Of a stretch of DNA of 64,000 nt, positions 50,189 to 59,477 are shown one piece after another. A program made the translations under genes and the position numbers. The notes beneath the pieces are model-generated. The model searched no databases. It was not told where the DNA came from and worked only from the letters and a program-made list of their open reading frames with translations. The stretch covers positions 372,001 through 436,000 of the forward strand of contig NZ_JAPJBQ010000001.1 in NCBI RefSeq assembly GCF_026421305.1. The letters run 5' to 3'. This stretch comes from Dyella silvae. GTDB lineage: Bacteria; Pseudomonadota; Gammaproteobacteria; Xanthomonadales; Rhodanobacteraceae. How positions within the stretch are numbered: position 1 is the stretch's first letter; every line of letters begins with the position of its first letter.

Positions 50189-52015
50189 ATGCTGCCCACT
50201 CCGCCGCAAGCCTTCGACGGCAAGGTTTTCGTCAAAACGCTCACCACGTCGCCCGGCGTCTATCGTTATTTCGACGAGGACGGCGATCTGCTGTACGTCG
50301 GCAAAGCCGGCAATCTGAAGAAGCGCGTCAGCAGCTACTTCCTCAAGCCCAAGATGGAGCCGCGCATCGCGGCCATGGTGTCGCAGATCGCCCGTGTCGA
50401 TATCACGGTGACGCGTACCGAGGGCGAGGCGCTGCTGCTGGAATCGCAGCTGATCAAGTCGCTGAAGCCGCGCTACAACATTCTGCTGCGTGACGACAAA
50501 AGCTATCCCTACATTTTCCTGTCGGGTGGCGAGGATTACCCGCGGCTGGCGTTCCACCGCGGTGCGAAGAATATGCCGGGGCGCTATTTCGGGCCCTATC
50601 CAAGCGCGTTCGCGGTGCGCGAAAGCCTCAACCTGATGCAGAAGCTGTTCAAGGTGCGTCAGTGTGAGGACAGCTATTTCAAGAACCGCTCGCGCCCCTG
50701 CCTGCAACATCAGATCGGCCGATGCACGGCACCGTGCGTGAAGCTGATTACGGTGGACGATTACCGCAACGACGTGCGCCATGCGGAAATGTTTCTCGAG
50801 GGCCGCAGCAGCGCGGTGATCGACGAACTGGCGGGCGAGATGGAGAAGGCCAGCAAGGCGCTGGAGTTCGAGCGTGCCGCAGCCATGCGCGATCAGGTGG
50901 CCGCGTTGCGCAAGTTGCAGGCGGAACATCATGTGCAGGGTGCCAGCGCGGATATGGACGTGCTCGCCTGCCGCATTGAAGCCGGCATGGCGTGCGTCAG
51001 CGTGCTGTTCTTCCGCAACGGTATCAGTCTCGGTACGCGCGACTTCTTCCCGCGCTTGCCCCTGGATGCGGAGCCGTCGGACGTGCTGGAGCAGTTCATT
51101 GCGCAGTACTACCTGGATCGACCGGTGCCGCGCGAGCTGGTCCTCGGCGAAACGCTGCCCAATCAGCAGATTCTCGCCGAGATGCTGGCGCAGCAATCAG
51201 GTCACGCCGTCGAGCTGAAATCCAGCGTGCGCGGCGAGCGCGCGCGTTTTCTGCAGATGGCCGAGCGCAATGCACAAGCCTCGCTTACCGCGCGTCTGGC
51301 CAGCCGGCAGACGCTGGGTGCACGCTTCGACGACCTGCAGAAACTGCTTGAGCTGGACGAGCCGCCTCGCCGCATCGAGTGCTTCGACATCAGTCATACC
51401 CAAGGCGAACTTACGGTGGCCTCGTGCGTGGTGTTCGGTCCGGAAGGGCCGGAGAAGTCACACTATCGCCGCTTCAATATCAGTGGCATCACCCCGGGCG
51501 ATGACTATGCCGCCATGCATCAGGCCCTGGTGCGCCGCTTTCGTAAGGTGGCCGAAGGCGAGGGCGCGCGTCCGGACCTGCTGCTGATCGACGGTGGCAC
51601 CGGTCAGGTGGCGCAAGCCCTGGACGTGCTAAGAGAGCTGGGTGTCACCGGTATCAATGTGGTGGGTGTGGCCAAAGGGCCGGGACGCCGCGCCGGCGAG
51701 GAAACGCTGATTCTTGCGGATTCCGGTCGCGAATTGCATCCCGGCTCGGCATCACCGGCACTTCATCTGGTGGCGGCCGTGCGCGACGAGGCGCATCGTT
51801 TTGCCATCAGCGGCCATCGCAAGCGGCGCGAGAAAGCGCGCGAGCGCAGCGTGCTCGAGGATGTGCCGGGCGTGGGCGCGCGGCGCCGTTCCGCGCTGCT
51901 CAAGGCGTTCGGCGGACTCGCCGGCGTGGAGGCCGCGGGGGTGGAGGAGTTGATGCAAGTGAAAGGCATTGATCGCGGGCTGGCAGAACGCATTTATGCT
52001 GTGTTGCATGGCTAG
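50189..52015 (+). CDS. uvrC: Excinuclease ABC subunit C
   Basis: Makes both incisions in nucleotide excision repair with UvrA and UvrB. 608 residues (610 in E. coli). The GIY-YIG 3'-nuclease (SPGVYRYF to LLYVGKAGNLKKR) is N-terminal, followed by a Cys cluster (CEDSYF...C), the UVR UvrB-binding motif near 210, the RNase H-like 5'-nuclease (IECFDISHTQGE, LLIDGGTGQV), and a C-terminal helix-hairpin-helix pair (VPGVGARRRSALL). pgsA follows 49 nt later. Confidence 0.97.
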   Translation: MLPTPPQAFDGKVFVKTLTTSPGVYRYFDEDGDLLYVGKAGNLKKRVSSYFLKPKMEPRIAAMVSQIARVDITVTRTEGEALLLESQLIKSLKPRYNILLRDDKSYPYIFLSGGEDYPRLAFHRGAKNMPGRYFGPYPSAFAVRESLNLMQKLFKVRQCEDSYFKNRSRPCLQHQIGRCTAPCVKLITVDDYRNDVRHAEMFLEGRSSAVIDELAGEMEKASKALEFERAAAMRDQVAALRKLQAEHHVQGASADMDVLACRIEAGMACVSVLFFRNGISLGTRDFFPRLPLDAEPSDVLEQFIAQYYLDRPVPRELVLGETLPNQQILAEMLAQQSGHAVELKSSVRGERARFLQMAERNAQASLTARLASRQTLGARFDDLQKLLELDEPPRRIECFDISHTQGELTVASCVVFGPEGPEKSHYRRFNISGITPGDDYAAMHQALVRRFRKVAEGEGARPDLLLIDGGTGQVAQALDVLRELGVTGINVVGVAKGPGRRAGEETLILADSGRELHPGSASPALHLVAAVRDEAHRFAISGHRKRREKARERSVLEDVPGVGARRRSALLKAFGGLAGVEAAGVEELMQVKGIDRGLAERIYAVLHG

Positions 52016-52064
52016 GCGCCGACGCGTTCAAGCCCGTAGAAGAAACCACCCCGGATAAGGATCT

Positions 52065-52673
52065 ATGCGCATCAACCTGCCCACCTGGCTGACCCTGTTC
52101 CGCGTGCTGTTGCTGCCGGTCATGGTGGTCGTTTTCTATTGGCAGTTTCCAGGGCACAACATCACGGCAGCCATCGTATTTCTGCTGGCAGCCATCACGG
52201 ACTGGCTCGACGGATACCTGGCGCGACGCCTTAACCTCACCTCGGCCTTCGGCGCGTTCCTGGACCCGGTAGCCGACAAGCTCATGGTGGCGGTGACGCT
52301 GTTCCTGCTGGTGGAAACGCATCGCGGCGGCTGGCCCGGCATCCTGATGGCAGTGACGGCGGCCATCATCGTAGGGCGCGAGATCAGCGTATCGGCACTG
52401 CGCGAGTGGATGGCCGAGATCGGCATGCGGGCCACCGTGAAAGTGGCCTTCATCGGCAAGCTCAAGACGGTGATGCAGATGGTGGCGCTGGTGGTGCTGA
52501 TCGTGCAGCACGAGAAAAGCGCCGAGGCGTTGCGCCTGTACCACATCGGCGAGGCGTTGCTGGTGATCGCCGGCATTCTCACCATCTGGTCGGGCCTGTA
52601 TTACCTGCGCGCGGCATGGCCCAGCCTGAAGGGCGAGGCGGCCAAGAGCGTATTTCCGCGCGATGAGGGCTGA
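52065..52673 (+). CDS. pgsA: CDP-diacylglycerol--glycerol-3-phosphate phosphatidyltransferase
   Basis: Makes phosphatidylglycerol phosphate, the first step to PG and cardiolipin. 202 residues with about five helices. The CDP-alcohol phosphotransferase signature D-G-x2-A-R-x8-G-x3-D-x3-D is complete in the DWLDGYLARRLNL to FLDPVADK stretch. The N-terminus NLPTWLTLFRV is typical. The order uvrC-pgsA-tRNA-Gly is common in gammaproteobacteria. Confidence 0.95.
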   Translation: MRINLPTWLTLFRVLLLPVMVVVFYWQFPGHNITAAIVFLLAAITDWLDGYLARRLNLTSAFGAFLDPVADKLMVAVTLFLLVETHRGGWPGILMAVTAAIIVGREISVSALREWMAEIGMRATVKVAFIGKLKTVMQMVALVVLIVQHEKSAEALRLYHIGEALLVIAGILTIWSGLYYLRAAWPSLKGEAAKSVFPRDEG

Positions 52674-52706
52674 TGGGGGCTCCCTGAATTGATTTATGAC
52701 GGGTGC

Positions 52707-52734
52707 TTGACGGCTGGCGATTACCCATTACAAT
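52707..52734 (+). promoter_or_regulatory. Sigma-70 promoter of tRNA-Gly
   Basis: TTGACG (52707-52712), a 16-nt spacer and TACAAT (52729-52734). The predicted start near 52741 is about 7 nt before the mature tRNA. Confidence 0.8.
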
Positions 52735-52747
52735 GCGCGACTCCGAT

Positions 52748-52823
<76 letters not shown>

Positions 52824-52853
52824 GATTCCGTTGATCGAAGCATCGCGATCAAC

Positions 52854-52882
52854 AAAAAAAGCGACCGAAAGGTCGCTTTTTT
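52854..52882 (+). terminator. Intrinsic terminator of tRNA-Gly
   Basis: An A-run, then GCGACC-GAAA-GGTCGC and TTTTTTATT. A stable tetraloop hairpin with a T-tract, about 30 nt after the tRNA. Confidence 0.92.
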
Positions 52883-52914
52883 ATTGCGTCAAATCCGGCG
52901 ATGCGCGAATCGGT

Positions 52915-52947
52915 GGTCTGACCGGCGACGCCGTCGCCGGTCAGACC
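52915..52947 (-). terminator. Long palindrome after cycA
   Basis: GGTCTGACCGGCGACG (52915-52930) is followed after one base by its complement. The stem lies 8 nt beyond the cycA stop on the minus strand. No T-run follows, so it is a possible factor-dependent or stabilising 3'-end hairpin. Confidence 0.5.
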
Positions 52948-52954
52948 GTCATCG

Positions 52955-54367
52955 TCAATGCGTTTCCTTCCGATGTTCAATGGCCTGCTTCCGATAGAAC
53001 GGATAGCAGATCGCCAGTGCTACAAACCAGATGGGCGTATAGATCAGGCCCTGCAGCGTGTCCTGTTTCTGCGCGAACACCCACAGCACGAAAGCGTAAA
53101 AGGCCAGCACCAGCCAGCACATCGCCACGCCGCCGGGCATCTTGAAGATCGACTTGGCGTGCCGCTCCGGATGCAGCTTCCGATAGCGCATGTAGGCAAT
53201 CATGATCAGCGACCACACGAAGATGAAGCAGATGCTCGAGATGGTGGTGACGATGGTGAAGACCTTCATGACGTCGCCTTCCTGATAGAGCAGGAACACG
53301 CCGATGAAGAGCAGTGCGCAGGAGTAGGCGAGGCCGTTGGCTGGCACATTGTTGTTGCTGAGCTTTGCAAACGGGCGCGGTCCCAACTTGCCAGCCGAGA
53401 GGCCGTAGAGCATGCGTCCCGTCGAATAGATGCCACTGTTCGCCGATGATGTGGCCGAGGTCAGCACCACGAAGTTGATCAGGCTGGCGGCGATGGGGAC
53501 GCCAATCAGCATGAACAGATTCACGAACGGGCTGCGGTCTGGTGCCACTTGATTCCACGGTGTCACCGTCATGATCACCAGCAAGGCGAGCACGTAGAAC
53601 ACGATCACGCGGATGGGAATGGAGTTGATCGCCTTGGGCAGCGTCTTCTCCGGATCGCGCGCTTCCGCCGATGCCGTGCCGACCAGTTCGATGCCGACGA
53701 AGGCGAATACGGCAATCTGGAACGCTGCCAGGAAACCCGTTCCGCCATGCGGGAACCAGCCACCGTTGCTCCACAGGTTCGATACCGCCGCTTTGGCACC
53801 CGAGGGTGACGTGAATCCGATGCCGATAAGCACAATGCCAATGGCGATCAGCGACACGATGGCGATGATCTTCACCAGAGCAAACCAGAACTCCATTTCG
53901 CCGAACAGCTTCACCGTCAGCAGGTTGAGGCTGAGCAACAACAGGATGCATGCCGCGCCGGGCAGCCACAACGGTACGCCTGGCGCCCAGAACTGGATGT
54001 AGCCCGTGATGGCCGCCACATCCGCGATGCCGGTCACCACCCAGCAGAACCAGTAAGTCCAGCCGGTGAAGAAGCCGGCACAAGGGCCCAGCAGGTCGTA
54101 GTTGAAGTCGACGAAGGACTTGTAGTGCAGGTTGGAGAGCAACAGCTCGCCCATGGCACGCATCATGAAGAACAGCACACTGCCGATGATGGCGTACGCA
54201 AAGATGACCGACGGGCCAGCCAGGCTGATGGTCTTGCCCGAGCCCATGAACAAGCCGGTGCCGATGGCGCCGCCAATGGCGATCAACTGCAGATGACGGT
54301 TATGCAGGTTCCGCTGCAGGTGGTGGTCCGCGGCGCCGGGCGCTACGGTCGGTTCGTGGTTCTGCAT
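52955..54367 (-). CDS. cycA: D-serine/D-alanine/glycine:H+ symporter CycA
   Basis: 470-residue inner-membrane amino acid permease (470 in E. coli CycA) with 12 helices. The N-terminal block LQRNLHNRHLQLIAIGGAIG, TGLFMGSGKTISLAGPS and WTYWFCWVVTGIADVAAITG are characteristic of CycA within the APC superfamily. Start ATG 54367 is preferred; a GTG at 54376 is too close to the AAGGA site. Its tail converges on the tRNA-Gly terminator region. Confidence 0.93.
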   Translation of the reverse strand: MQNHEPTVAPGAADHHLQRNLHNRHLQLIAIGGAIGTGLFMGSGKTISLAGPSVIFAYAIIGSVLFFMMRAMGELLLSNLHYKSFVDFNYDLLGPCAGFFTGWTYWFCWVVTGIADVAAITGYIQFWAPGVPLWLPGAACILLLLSLNLLTVKLFGEMEFWFALVKIIAIVSLIAIGIVLIGIGFTSPSGAKAAVSNLWSNGGWFPHGGTGFLAAFQIAVFAFVGIELVGTASAEARDPEKTLPKAINSIPIRVIVFYVLALLVIMTVTPWNQVAPDRSPFVNLFMLIGVPIAASLINFVVLTSATSSANSGIYSTGRMLYGLSAGKLGPRPFAKLSNNNVPANGLAYSCALLFIGVFLLYQEGDVMKVFTIVTTISSICFIFVWSLIMIAYMRYRKLHPERHAKSIFKMPGGVAMCWLVLAFYAFVLWVFAQKQDTLQGLIYTPIWFVALAICYPFYRKQAIEHRKETH

Positions 54368-54438
54368 GGGCGGCACGATCCTTTCGATGGCACGAAAGGG
54401 GCCATCCTAAAGGATTCCGGGGGCGCCCGTGCCGGGGC

Positions 54439-55167
54439 TCACCGGGCGTCGTGAAAGATGATCCCCAGTGTGTGGCGCTGGCCACTGCGAATACGGCTGA
54501 CGCCATGGCGCATGGCGACTCGGTAAAAGCCGCGACTGCCCTCCACGGGGCGCTGGTTGACCGCGAAGATCACCGCATCGCCCTGGCGCAGCGGCACGAC
54601 TTCCACGCGAGACTGCATGCGCGGTCGTTGCTCGGTGAGTACGAACTCGCCGCCGGTGAAGTCTCGCCCCGGCTCGGACAGCAGCACAGCGACCTGCAGT
54701 GGAAACACGTGCTCGCCATAGAGATCCTGATGCAAGCAGTTGTAGTCGCCGGGGCCGTAGCGCAATAGCAGTGGTGTGGGGCGTACCTGTCCGGCGGCGT
54801 GGCAGCGGTCGAGAAACGTCTCCAGCGCATCTGGGAAGGCGGTGTCGATACCGAGCTGAGCATTCCATGCATTCGCTACGGGAGCCAGCCACGGATAGAT
54901 CTGCGTTCGAAGCGCTTGCAACGTCGCGGGCAAAGGGTACGAAAAGTACTTGTACTCGCCGCGCCCGAAGCCGTGACGAGTCATGACGACACGGCTGCGA
55001 AAACCGCTCTCCCGCTCGTACAGCGCAGAAAGCGTCGCGCACACTTCGGGGGGCAGCAGGGCCGGTAGCATCGAGCAGCCGGAGGTGTTCAGCTGTTCGC
55101 CGATCATCGCCCAGTTGTACGCGCGCAGGTGCGGCTCGAGCAAATAGTCGTCAGTCGCTTTAGTCAT
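54439..55167 (-). CDS. 2OG-Fe(II) dioxygenase family protein
   Basis: 242 residues of the prolyl-4-hydroxylase-like fold. Iron ligands can be placed at His146 and Asp148 (LHQDLYGEHVFPLQ) and His221 (MRHGVSRI), with Arg231 as the likely 2-oxoglutarate-binding residue. A TGGEFVLTEQ strand and the C-terminal RHTLGIIFHDA are typical. Substrate unknown; AlkB-type and protein hydroxylation are both possible. The start ATG 55167 has no clear Shine-Dalgarno. A run of 12 G lies 13 nt upstream, which could make expression variable. Confidence 0.85.
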   Translation of the reverse strand: MTKATDDYLLEPHLRAYNWAMIGEQLNTSGCSMLPALLPPEVCATLSALYERESGFRSRVVMTRHGFGRGEYKYFSYPLPATLQALRTQIYPWLAPVANAWNAQLGIDTAFPDALETFLDRCHAAGQVRPTPLLLRYGPGDYNCLHQDLYGEHVFPLQVAVLLSEPGRDFTGGEFVLTEQRPRMQSRVEVVPLRQGDAVIFAVNQRPVEGSRGFYRVAMRHGVSRIRSGQRHTLGIIFHDAR

Positions 55168-55179
55168 GAGGCCGGCTCA

Positions 55180-55191
55180 GGGGGGGGGGGG
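55180..55191. repeat. 12-G homopolymer tract in a promoter/leader region
   Basis: Twelve consecutive G on the plus strand (C on the coding strand), 13-24 nt upstream of the oxygenase start. Runs of this length slip during replication and often cause phase variation. A sequencing or assembly error in run length is also possible. Confidence 0.85.
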
Positions 55192-55294
55192 CAGCAAGCG
55201 ATCATGTTCGAGGTCGGCGTGAAAGAAACTCCGTTTCTTGTGCTGCTCGGTTGATGTGTGGCTTTGAGCAGGGCATGCGATCAGGTGCCGACAC

Positions 55295-56293
55295 TCAACC
55301 CGTTGCGACGGTACGCCAGCGCGCGGGCGAGGCACCTTCCCATTGACGGAACGCGCGATTGAACGAGTTGAGCTCCTCGAAGCCGAGCAGAAAAGCGATC
55401 TCGCCCGTGTCCAGGTCGGTGGCATCGAGCAGACGCCGGGCCAGGTGGTGGCGTACCTGGTCGAGCACTTGCTGATAACTCGTGCCAGCCTCGCCCAGTC
55501 GCCGCTGCAGTGTGCGGGTGCTCAGGTGCAAGGCGTCCGCCACCTGGGCCATGCGCAAATGTCCGCCACGCATGCCTCGCGCCAGCACATTCCATACTTT
55601 GTCGCGCAGCGGCGTGGCGGCGGTCTGCTCACGCAGGGAACCTTCCAGCACGGGCAGCAGCTGGGTCAGATAGCTGTCGTCGTGTGTAACAAAAGGAAGA
55701 TCCAGGTCCGATCGCTGGTAAACGATGCGGTCTTGCGGCGCATTGAAGCGCAGCTCGCAAAGGAAATGCGCCGATAGCAGCGTGCCCTCGGCCGGGCGTC
55801 TCGTCAGTTCCAGTCGCCGCAGGTGCAGGCGGCGTTCCGTGCCACGCTCGGCCAGCGCGAAGTTGGAGGCGAACATGGCATCCACCAACAGACGCGGCGT
55901 GTGGCCTTCGGCGAGCATCCAGCGCATCGACACGGCGGCCTCGTCGGGGGCCAGCTCGACCACGACGTCCTCGGGGCAGGTGAGTCGCTTGTAGCGCGCC
56001 AGTTTGTCAAGGGCGTCGCCGAGGTTGCCGGAGTGCAGTGCCGCCGCCGTCACCATGTCGTAGACCTCGGTGCGGGTGCCGTCGCCCAGCCGCAGGCCGA
56101 GCGACGGATCCGGGCAGATGGCTTCGACGGCATGCCAGAACGCGAAGAACTGTGCCGTGGTCACCACCGGGCGTGCGGTCGACATCAGTTCCAGCGACAG
56201 GCCCGCGTGCGTGAGCACGGCGGGCACGTCGAGGCCGAGTGCGGTCATGCGCGCGAAGGCGCCACGGCTGAGCGGGATCTGGTCGGCTCTCAT
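55295..56293 (-). CDS. AraC-family transcriptional regulator
   Basis: 332 residues. The N-terminal part (about 15-200) is the arabinose-binding-like domain of OruR/ArgR-type regulators (ALGLDVPAVLTHAGLSLELM, FWHAVEAICPDPSLGLRLG). The C-terminal AraC helix-turn-helix pair spans 230-330, with VADALHLSTRTLQRRLGEAG and the IAFLLGFEELNSFNRAFRQW motif. Start ATG 56293. It follows an SDR gene by 22 nt on the same strand, so it likely controls that gene. The ligand is unknown. Confidence 0.92.
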   Translation of the reverse strand: MRADQIPLSRGAFARMTALGLDVPAVLTHAGLSLELMSTARPVVTTAQFFAFWHAVEAICPDPSLGLRLGDGTRTEVYDMVTAAALHSGNLGDALDKLARYKRLTCPEDVVVELAPDEAAVSMRWMLAEGHTPRLLVDAMFASNFALAERGTERRLHLRRLELTRRPAEGTLLSAHFLCELRFNAPQDRIVYQRSDLDLPFVTHDDSYLTQLLPVLEGSLREQTAATPLRDKVWNVLARGMRGGHLRMAQVADALHLSTRTLQRRLGEAGTSYQQVLDQVRHHLARRLLDATDLDTGEIAFLLGFEELNSFNRAFRQWEGASPARWRTVATG

Positions 56294-56315
56294 CGTCGTG
56301 TTGTGCCGGGCGTGT

Positions 56316-57200
56316 TCAGAGCACCGATTGCACCATCCGGTCGCGCTCCTCGGTAGCTTGCGGCGACAGGTCGAAGTCGGTCGAGAGGCTGAGCGTACGC
56401 CATTTGGCGTCTTCCTCCGCCATCTTTGCCGCCTGCTGTTCGGCCAGGTAGACCGCATCCGAGCCCAGCAGCAGGCGCAACGGGGGCTGAGGTTCGCGCG
56501 CGATGGCCAGGGTGGCCTTGGCGGCCTTGGCCGGGTCGCCGGTTTCCTGGCCCACATAGCTGCGGCGCGCATTGAGCATCGGGGCGAGCACGTCGGTGTA
56601 TTCCGAATCGGCAGCCGGCTCGAACACGGTCATGGACGGGCCACCCCAATCGGTGCGGAAACCACCTGGTTCGACCAGTGTCACGTGGATACCGAAGCCG
56701 GCGACTTCCTTGGCCAGCACTTCGGAAAAGCCTTCCACCGCCCATTTGGCGGACTGGTAGGCGCCCAGTCCGGGCACGCCGATGCGGCCGCCAATCGAGG
56801 AGAACTGGATGATGTGGCCGGCTCGCTGCCGACGCAGCACTGGCAGCGCGGCGCGGGTGACGTTCACCGTGCCGAAGAGGTTGGTCTCGAGCTGGGCACG
56901 AAAATCGGCGTCGCTGCCTTCCTCGATGGTAGCCAGGTTGCCGTAGCCGGCGTTGTTGACCACCACATCCAGGCGCCCGAACGTGTCGACGGCGGCCTGC
57001 ACGGCGGCGCGCGCCGCCTCGGGGTCGGTCACGTCGAGCGCGACGGTTTTTACCCGGTTGCCGTACGACTTCACCAGCGAAGCAAGTTGGGCTGGCTGGC
57101 GTGCGGTGGCGATCAGTTGGTGGCCTGCATCCAGTACGGCTTCGGCCAGGGCCTTGCCGAATCCGCGGGAGCTGCCGGTGATAAGCCAGACTTGGGACAT
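56316..57200 (-). CDS. Short-chain dehydrogenase/reductase
   Basis: 294 residues of the classical SDR family. The cofactor motif GSSRGFGKALA (TGxxxGxG type) begins near residue 9, NNAG is near 87, and the catalytic Ser and YxxxK (YQSAK) are near 140 and 153. Length and the C-terminal extension resemble the oxidoreductases often paired with AraC regulators. An Arg after the Gly motif (ARQP) suggests NADP preference. Substrate unknown. First gene of an SDR-AraC pair. Confidence 0.9.
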   Translation of the reverse strand: MSQVWLITGSSRGFGKALAEAVLDAGHQLIATARQPAQLASLVKSYGNRVKTVALDVTDPEAARAAVQAAVDTFGRLDVVVNNAGYGNLATIEEGSDADFRAQLETNLFGTVNVTRAALPVLRRQRAGHIIQFSSIGGRIGVPGLGAYQSAKWAVEGFSEVLAKEVAGFGIHVTLVEPGGFRTDWGGPSMTVFEPAADSEYTDVLAPMLNARRSYVGQETGDPAKAAKATLAIAREPQPPLRLLLGSDAVYLAEQQAAKMAEEDAKWRTLSLSTDFDLSPQATEERDRMVQSVL

Positions 57201-57331
57201 GGGGAATCTCCTGCCAGGGTCATGAGGGTAGACAGACCTTAGAAGGCGGGCAGGGAAGTCCGGTAATCCGATTGCGCCAAAAGTGGCGGGACCAGTTTTG
57301 GAGCCTATTCGTCACATTCACTCTTGCCGCA

Positions 57332-57459
57332 CGTCATTCCGGCGCAGGCCGGAATCCAGTGTCCGTGCGGCTTGGCTTTCGCGGAAGAGCCAAACGCTTT
57401 GACGTTGCACGAGAACCGATGGCTTCCGTCACTGGATTCCGGCCTGCGCCGGAATGACG
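57332..57459. repeat. REP/BIME-type inverted repeat pair
   Basis: CGTCATTCCGGCGCAGGCCG and onward (57332-57361) is exactly mirrored at 57430-57459. It is the cleanest pair of the family seen at 1.8 kb. It fills most of the 300-nt gap between the SDR gene and the DUF2058 gene. Nothing else recognisable lies in that gap. Confidence 0.88.
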
Positions 57460-57500
57460 GTGAGGGAAATGAGTGCTAACGCGAGATGTTGAACAGGTTC

Positions 57501-58040
57501 TCACCAGGTGAGGTCGTCGGGCACCTTGAACTGGCTGTAGAACTCGTCGTCCTCGCCGGCGGGTGCGCTTTCCGTTGGTTTGCCGTGATCCAGCACGATG
57601 AGCGAGGCATCACGCTCGCGAATCTTGTCGGCGGCGCTGCGCGGCACCAGCTCGTAACTGTCGCCGGCGCGCACGACTACCAGAACACCCCTGGCCAATT
57701 GGGCGCGCAGGGTTTCGTTCACCAGTACGCTGTGGATCTTGTCGCCATCCGTGAAGCGGTAGCTGATTTCGCCTTCGCGCTTGACCTTGTTGGCCTCGAT
57801 GATCTGACGTACCTGCGCGGCGATTTCGCGTCCCTGCGCCTGGGCCTTGCGCTCGGCGGCAAGGGCGCGGTCACGCTGAGCCTTTTCGGCCTGCAGCTGT
57901 TGTGCGTCGATCTTCTCTTCCTGGGGCGAGGCCGTGCCTTTGCCCTGGCGCTGCTTGGCCTGCTCGCGTGCGATCTGGTCGACCTTGCCCTTCTTGGCCA
58001 GGCCTGCCTTCAGTAGTTGTTCCTGCAGAGGGTTGCGCAT
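57501..58040 (-). CDS. DUF2058 (YaiL-like) protein
   Basis: 179 residues, cytosolic. It starts MRNPLQEQLLKAGLAKKGKV, as YaiL-type proteins do. A long charged, Gln-rich helix (25-90, probable coiled coil) follows, then a conserved domain with YRFTDGDKIHSVLVNETLR and LVPRSAADKIRERD. YaiL is described as nucleoprotein/polynucleotide-associated, but its role is unclear. Confidence 0.88.
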   Translation of the reverse strand: MRNPLQEQLLKAGLAKKGKVDQIAREQAKQRQGKGTASPQEEKIDAQQLQAEKAQRDRALAAERKAQAQGREIAAQVRQIIEANKVKREGEISYRFTDGDKIHSVLVNETLRAQLARGVLVVVRAGDSYELVPRSAADKIRERDASLIVLDHGKPTESAPAGEDDEFYSQFKVPDDLTW

Positions 58041-58178
58041 GGGACATTCCGGGAAGCTTGATCATCGATTGTAGCGCCGTTTCGCGACAGCCCAGACCGG
58101 CCCGCTCATCGGAGTCGAGACCGGGCGTGGCATCATGGTTTCGGCAGGGGCGCTGGCGCCCATGGGAGAGGACATGCC

Positions 58179-58562
58179 GTGATACCGCATTTTTCCGATC
58201 ATTCGGCCAATGAGCGTACCTATCTCGCCTGGGTTCGTACGGCGATTTCCGTGATGGCCTTCGGCTTCTTGCTGGAGCGCTTCGACATCTTTCTTATCTA
58301 CGCGTCGAAGACGGCCGACAAAGTTTCCGAGGGCTTGCATACGCGTGCTTCGCAGTGGCTCGGGCTGACGTTGTTGGTCGTTGGCGCCTTGATGATCGTC
58401 GGTGCGACGCTGCGCTTCTATCGCAACCGGCGTGCGATCGAGTCATCTAAGTCATCGATGTACGGTGATTCTTTGGTCGCCCGCGCTATGGCGGTGCTGC
58501 TGGTACTGATGGCGATCTTTCTCACGGTCTATGTGGCGAGACAGATTGCGGCGCTGAGCTGA
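58179..58562 (+). CDS. DUF202 (YidH-like) inner-membrane protein
   Basis: 127 residues with three helices. The DUF202 signature NERTYLAWVRTAISVMAFGF is at the start of helix 1, followed by WLGLTLLVVGALMIVGATLRFY and a final helix. The start is GTG 58179 (no ATG fits). Function unknown. It lies between divergent DUF2058 and an SDR gene. Confidence 0.85.
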   Translation: MIPHFSDHSANERTYLAWVRTAISVMAFGFLLERFDIFLIYASKTADKVSEGLHTRASQWLGLTLLVVGALMIVGATLRFYRNRRAIESSKSSMYGDSLVARAMAVLLVLMAIFLTVYVARQIAALS

Positions 58563-58639
58563 GCGCAAGAATCGGATAGTGCGCAACGATCCCCGTCATT
58601 ACCGTTCCTGCTCCGACGATAAGCAGAAAGGTAGTAGTG

Positions 58640-59404
58640 ATGGAGCAACTCAAAGGCAAGGTCGCCATTGTCACCGGCGCCAGTTCCGGTATTGGCTATG
58701 AGGCGGCGAAGCTATTTGCCAGGGAAGGGGCGAAGGTCGTCGTCTGTGCGCGTCGGCAAGCCGAACTAAATGCATTGGTTACAGAAATTGCCGGTGCTGG
58801 CGGGCAGGCTGTTGCCGTTGCCGGCGATGTTCGCGACGAGACGTTGGCCGCTCGTGCGGTAGAGGTGGCGGTTGACTCGTTCGGCGGGCTGGATATCGCG
58901 TTCAATAATGCGGGCGCGACAGGCGATGCCGCTCCGGTGCATGAGCTGTCGGTTGAGGCATGGCGCGAAACACTGGAAACCAATCTTACGGCTGCGTTCT
59001 TGGGAGCCCGACATCAGATTCCGGCCATGATGGCCAGAGGCGGTGGCTCGTTGATCTTCACGTCCACGTTCGTGGGCTACACCGTCGGCTTTCCCGGCAT
59101 GGGAGCGTACGGGGCGAGCAAGGCGGGGCTTATCGGCTTGTGCAAGGTGATTGCGGCCGAATACGGTGCGCAGGGCATTCGCGCAAATGCGCTCCTGCCC
59201 GGTGGCACGGACACCCCGATGGGACGCGCAGTGACTAACTCGCCAGAGGCACTTGCGTTCGTACAAAGCTTGCACGCCCTGAAGCGTCTGGCTGAACCGG
59301 CAGAGATCGCGCGGTCCGCGCTTTTCCTTGCATCGGATGCGTCCAGTTTTGTGACGGGGACAGCGATGCTTGTGGATGGTGGCGTTTCCATCACGCGCAC
59401 CTGA
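58640..59404 (+). CDS. SDR family oxidoreductase
   Basis: 254 residues, classical SDR. TGASSGIG is near residue 13, NNAG at about 92, a catalytic Ser in TSTFVGY and YGASK near 155, and the C-terminal FVTGTAMLVDGG. Start ATG 58640 has AAAGG about 8 nt upstream. CARRQ after strand 2 suggests NADP(H). It is close in type to FabG-like reductases, but the substrate is unknown. It converges on the thiolase gene across a strong terminator. Confidence 0.9.
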   Translation: MEQLKGKVAIVTGASSGIGYEAAKLFAREGAKVVVCARRQAELNALVTEIAGAGGQAVAVAGDVRDETLAARAVEVAVDSFGGLDIAFNNAGATGDAAPVHELSVEAWRETLETNLTAAFLGARHQIPAMMARGGGSLIFTSTFVGYTVGFPGMGAYGASKAGLIGLCKVIAAEYGAQGIRANALLPGGTDTPMGRAVTNSPEALAFVQSLHALKRLAEPAEIARSALFLASDASSFVTGTAMLVDGGVSITRT

Positions 59405-59422
59405 GGATCAATGGCATCAAGA

Positions 59423-59454
59423 AAAACGGCGCCGTATCGCTACGGCGCCGTTTT
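59423..59454. terminator. Bidirectional intrinsic terminator
   Basis: A perfect 14-bp stem AAAACGGCGCCGTA/TACGGCGCCGTTTT on a TCGC loop, with A- and T-runs at either side. It serves both the SDR gene and the fatty-acid oxidation genes. Confidence 0.93.
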
Positions 59455-59477
59455 CGTTTCCTGCAGGGAGCGGTGGA

